This document shows positions 61,529-64,000 of a DNA stretch of 64,000 nt, piece after piece (positions within the stretch are counted from its first letter, which is position 1; each line of letters begins with the position of its first letter). The DNA is from an uncultured Lachnospiraceae bacterium (GTDB lineage: Bacteria > Bacillota > Clostridia > Lachnospirales > Lachnospiraceae). The position numbers and the translations under genes are program-made. The notes beneath the pieces were generated by a model, which was given only the letters and a program-made list of their open reading frames with translations, had not been told where the DNA came from and made no database searches. The DNA is taken from the NCBI GenBank assembly GCA_947173495.1, contig CAMWFQ010000024.1, forward strand, positions 1 to 64,000. The letters are read 5' to 3'.

Positions 61529-63151
61529 ATGAAGAAAAGAGTAGCAGCACTTTTGTTATCAGTCGTCATGGCAGCCGGAATGCTGACAGGATGCGGAGGA
61601 TCAGGTGATAAGGCACAGGGAGGGAGCTCAAATGCAGGAACGGAAACGCCTGTATCGGATGAACCCATCGATGTTCTGAACCAGTCGGAAACCATGAAGA
61701 TGGCCGTTGTCTGCCTGCAGGGCTATACGCAGCCGGACAGCCAGATCCAGAAATGGATGGAGGAGCGCTATAATCTGGATGTAGAGGTGGTAGCCCTGCC
61801 CGGCTGGTCGGATGCAGTTGCCAAGATCACACTTCTGATGACGGATGAAACCCAGAGACCGGATATCATCTGGTGGTGGAACATGGAGGAGGATTTCGTA
61901 CAGTGGGTAGACGCGGGACTTCTGGTGAATGTGGCTCCATATATGGAGAAATACACCGTAATGCGCGATTACTACAACAGCATTGACCCTGGTATCCTGT
62001 TCTATGCCGCAAGCGATGACGGCGCTATTTACCGGATTCCCGGAGATGTGGCGGAGCCTGCCTGCGAAACCCTCTGGATCAGACAGGACTGGCTGGATAA
62101 TCTGAATCTGGAAGTACCTACAACACTTGACGAACTGGAAGATGTGTTGTATGCTTTTACAAACGATGATCCCGATCAGAACGGTGTCAAGGATACCTAC
62201 GGACTGGGCGGCGACGGCTATGATATCAGAAGCTTCTGGCCCTGGATTCAGGGAAGCGGCGACAGCCTTGGACGTGACGGATTTGTGCGCAAAGATGACG
62301 GAACCTATGTTTACGGGCCGACCACAGAGGACCGCAGGATATGGCTTGAAAGAGTGGCAAAGCTGTATGCGGATGGGGTGATCACTCCCAATATTATCAC
62401 CGACACGGACAGAGACGAGGAGATGGCCAACGGCGGCTTTGGCGTAACCTACAACTGGGTGGTTTATAACAACCCTTCCAACGGTACCATGAAGTCCTTC
62501 TATTCAACCAACCCGGAGGCTAAGTGGGTTCCCATCGATATGGTGGCGGGCGACAACGGAAATCCGCAGGATGATCCGGCATCCGTTGCAGCATGGTGTT
62601 ATTTTGGAATTACAAATGTATGCTCTGATCCGGAAAGAGCATATGCGATCTGGGATGATATGGCAAAGCCTGAAAATTACATTCACAGAAGGTTTGGCGT
62701 AGAGGGCGAGCATTACAAGGACAATGGGGACGGAACTTATGAGATCATCGTTTCCGGCGACGGCGACGAGAATACGGGACAGAACATCGGAATCAAGCTG
62801 TTCCAGGATCTGTTCTCAAGAAAAGACGAATGCAACATCGAGAACAGCGAAAGCACTTCCGCACTGTTCGACAAGGTATTTGAAAACAGCCGTGACGCTT
62901 ACAAGAACATGGTAGAAAAGAAAAATCCTGCAGCCTATGTAAAGAACAATGAGCTGGGCACCGACGTGGGAGATATCGCCAAGGAGTATATGTGGAGTGT
63001 GATCGGCGGAACGAAGTCGGTAGACGACTGGGATGCTTATGTGCAGGATGTCGAGAACGCAGGACTGCAGGAGATGGTAGATGAGCTGACAGAGCTCCAG
63101 AACGAACAGGCCAAGCAGTACGAGGAGTATATGAGCAAAGCGGCACAGTAA
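61529..63151 (+). CDS. CUT1 ABC transporter substrate-binding lipoprotein
   Basis: This 540-residue lipoprotein has signal MKKRVAALLLSVVMAAGML and lipobox LTGC (C22), then a Gly/Ser-rich linker. The solute-binding domain includes TDETQRPDIIWWWNMEEDFV and DDPDQNGVKDTYGLGGDG. The aromatic-rich IIWWWNMEED is suited to sugar stacking. The ligand is inferred to be a manno-oligosaccharide from the neighbours. A terminator follows. Confidence 0.92.
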   Translation: MKKRVAALLLSVVMAAGMLTGCGGSGDKAQGGSSNAGTETPVSDEPIDVLNQSETMKMAVVCLQGYTQPDSQIQKWMEERYNLDVEVVALPGWSDAVAKITLLMTDETQRPDIIWWWNMEEDFVQWVDAGLLVNVAPYMEKYTVMRDYYNSIDPGILFYAASDDGAIYRIPGDVAEPACETLWIRQDWLDNLNLEVPTTLDELEDVLYAFTNDDPDQNGVKDTYGLGGDGYDIRSFWPWIQGSGDSLGRDGFVRKDDGTYVYGPTTEDRRIWLERVAKLYADGVITPNIITDTDRDEEMANGGFGVTYNWVVYNNPSNGTMKSFYSTNPEAKWVPIDMVAGDNGNPQDDPASVAAWCYFGITNVCSDPERAYAIWDDMAKPENYIHRRFGVEGEHYKDNGDGTYEIIVSGDGDENTGQNIGIKLFQDLFSRKDECNIENSESTSALFDKVFENSRDAYKNMVEKKNPAAYVKNNELGTDVGDIAKEYMWSVIGGTKSVDDWDAYVQDVENAGLQEMVDELTELQNEQAKQYEEYMSKAAQ

Positions 63152-63251
63152 TCAATGCCGAAAGGCGGACAGAAAGTGATATTGACCTTCCGCAGGTGAT
63201 GAGCTCGACAGGTAATATACCTCATGGGTGACAAACCTTACAGGCTACAGG

Positions 63252-63303
63252 AAATGCCCTATGGCGGACAAGAGGAATTTAATTGTCTGTCGTAGGGCAT
63301 TTT
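63252..63303 (+). terminator. Terminator after the mannan transporter operon
   Basis: AAATGCCCTA pairs with TAGGGCATTT, and GACA with TGTC further in, around an AT-rich loop. The 100 nt before it also hold a small AGGTA/TACCT palindrome. Confidence 0.7.
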
Positions 63304-63359
63304 GGCTGAAAATGTATTTTGCAGGCTCCGTGAAAAGGAAGAAGAAAGCAGGAGTAAAG

Positions 63360-63420
63360 ATTGAAAATTAAAATTTTCAATCGCGAGATTTGTGCCCGCG
63401 CGTTGCTTGCCACAAACTCG
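63360..63420 (+). repeat. Two-hairpin leader repeat, copy B
   Basis: Hairpin 1 has a 10-bp stem ATTGAAAATT/AATTTTCAAT with a 2-nt loop. It is followed by CG and hairpin 2, CGAG-A-TTTGTG/CACAAA-CTCG with one bulged A. GGAG lies 6 nt before TTG 63361, which is the second base of hairpin 1 onward, exactly as GTG 38130 in copy A. The frame reads MKIKIFNREIC ... ATNSSCAE and is open into the alpha-galactosidase gene. Confidence 0.75.
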
Positions 63421-63456
63421 TCATGCGCAGAAAGCAGCGCAGAAATGAGGAAAAAA

Positions 63457-64000
63457 ATGGGAATAGTATATTTTGAACAGGACAGAGTTTTTAAACTGGA
63501 CACGCCACATACCAGCTATCTGATAGGGATTGTGGACGAGGAAAATTTTCTGGGGCATATTTATTATGGCAGAAAACTGGACGAACACAGACTGACATAT
63601 CTGCTCAGAACCAATGAAGCGCCCTTTGTGCCATCGAAAAACAGCAGGGAGAGAGTTTCCTTCCTGGATGCCTTTCCGATGGAGTATCCTACTCATGGGG
63701 TGGGGGATTATCGGGAGAGTGCGCTCCGCATCAGAACAGAGGAGGGATACCAGGCCTGTGCGCTTTTTTATGTATCTCACGAGATCACGGCAGGTAAAAA
63801 GAAGATTCCGGGTCTGCCGGCATCCTTCGGAAAGGAGGACGAGTGCAGCACCCTGGAAATCACATGCAGAGATCAGATCCTGGATCTTACGGTGGTGCTG
63901 AGCTACTCTGTTTTTGAGACGACGGATGTGATTGCAAGGCATGTGGAGATACATAACGGAGGAGAGAAGAAGCTCTTTCTTGAAAAGGCGGCATCCATGA
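63457..64000 (+). CDS. GH36 alpha-galactosidase, N-terminal part (runs off the window)
   Basis: The 181 residues seen are the N-terminal beta-supersandwich of a GH36 alpha-galactosidase: MGIVYFEQDRVFKLDTPHTS, EENFLGHIYYGRKL, FPMEYPTHGVGDYRESALRI and DVIARHVEIHNGGEEKL-like text. The catalytic barrel lies past base 64000. ATG 63457 follows GAGG; an in-frame extension of 32 residues could start at TTG 63361 in the leader repeat. It would remove alpha-1,6-galactose from galactomannan oligosaccharides, fitting the locus. Confidence 0.85.
   Translation, partial: MGIVYFEQDRVFKLDTPHTSYLIGIVDEENFLGHIYYGRKLDEHRLTYLLRTNEAPFVPSKNSRERVSFLDAFPMEYPTHGVGDYRESALRIRTEEGYQACALFYVSHEITAGKKKIPGLPASFGKEDECSTLEITCRDQILDLTVVLSYSVFETTDVIARHVEIHNGGEKKLFLEKAASM

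Noticed and set aside
1..64000. CRISPR arrays, rRNA genes and transposase genes
   Set aside because: No regularly spaced repeats, rRNA sequence or transposase motifs were seen in the window.

Overview
The window looks like a low-to-mid GC, spore-forming, anaerobic gut Firmicute, most likely a Lachnospiraceae member (Blautia/Eisenbergiella/Hungatella type). Grounds: a B. subtilis-like yaaO-yaaR-holB-yaaT-yabB-rsmI cluster, spmA, repeated YesM/YesN-type two-component pairs beside LplB/YtcP-type sugar transporters, a GH130 beta-mannan locus, and DUF6462/DUF5681-type genes in a small mobile element. Species cannot be assigned from sequence reading alone.

Layout. 1-9.8 kb: 3' end of tRNA-Phe, then one long forward housekeeping operon (HD protein, yaaO-like decarboxylase, pyruvate kinase, guanylate kinase, YaaR, HolB, YaaT, TrmN6-like methyltransferase, a lipoprotein of putative glycoside-hydrolase type, RsmI). 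9.9-13.5 kb: spmA, then an AT-rich accessory patch (collapsed MNT/HEPN remnant, a small unknown gene, a retropepsin-like protease) bounded on its far side by a second, diverged copy of the spmA 3' end, then a FliD-like protein. 13.6-19.4 kb: EndoQ-UvrD fusion helicase, bacteriohemerythrin, HAD phosphatase, YbaK deacylase. 19.6-31.2 kb: YesMN pair divergent from a CUT2-type sugar ABC transporter, a DUF6259 protein and an AraC regulator. 31.4-43.4 kb: DUF5054 (GH38-like) enzyme, a second YesMN pair, a CUT1-type transporter, an MFS permease, and lrgAB.

43.48-50.51 kb: a 7.0 kb integrative element with a tyrosine integrase, Mrr-like membrane nuclease, XRE and ribbon-helix-helix regulators, a possible replication protein, excisionase-like DUF6462 protein and two strongly structured non-coding segments. 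It is inserted exactly in the CIRCE operator/-35 box of the hsp20 promoter, between the once divergent lrgA and hsp20 genes. Its right end carries a replacement half-site, so the hsp20 promoter and the HrcA operator are rebuilt intact.

50.6-64 kb: hsp20, a sucrose module (GH32 and fructokinase), MgtC, and a beta-manno-oligosaccharide locus (two GH130 phosphorylases, a cellobiose-2-epimerase-type enzyme, LacI regulator, CUT1 ABC transporter, and the start of a GH36 alpha-galactosidase). Oligosaccharides would be imported, phosphorolysed to mannose-1-phosphate, and alpha-galactose side chains removed. A recurrent two-hairpin repeat that carries its own RBS, start codon and leader peptide sits in front of two genes (38.1 kb and 63.4 kb).

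The strongest candidates for something undescribed are the integration into a heat-shock operator, the two element-borne structured RNAs, and the translated two-hairpin leader repeat.
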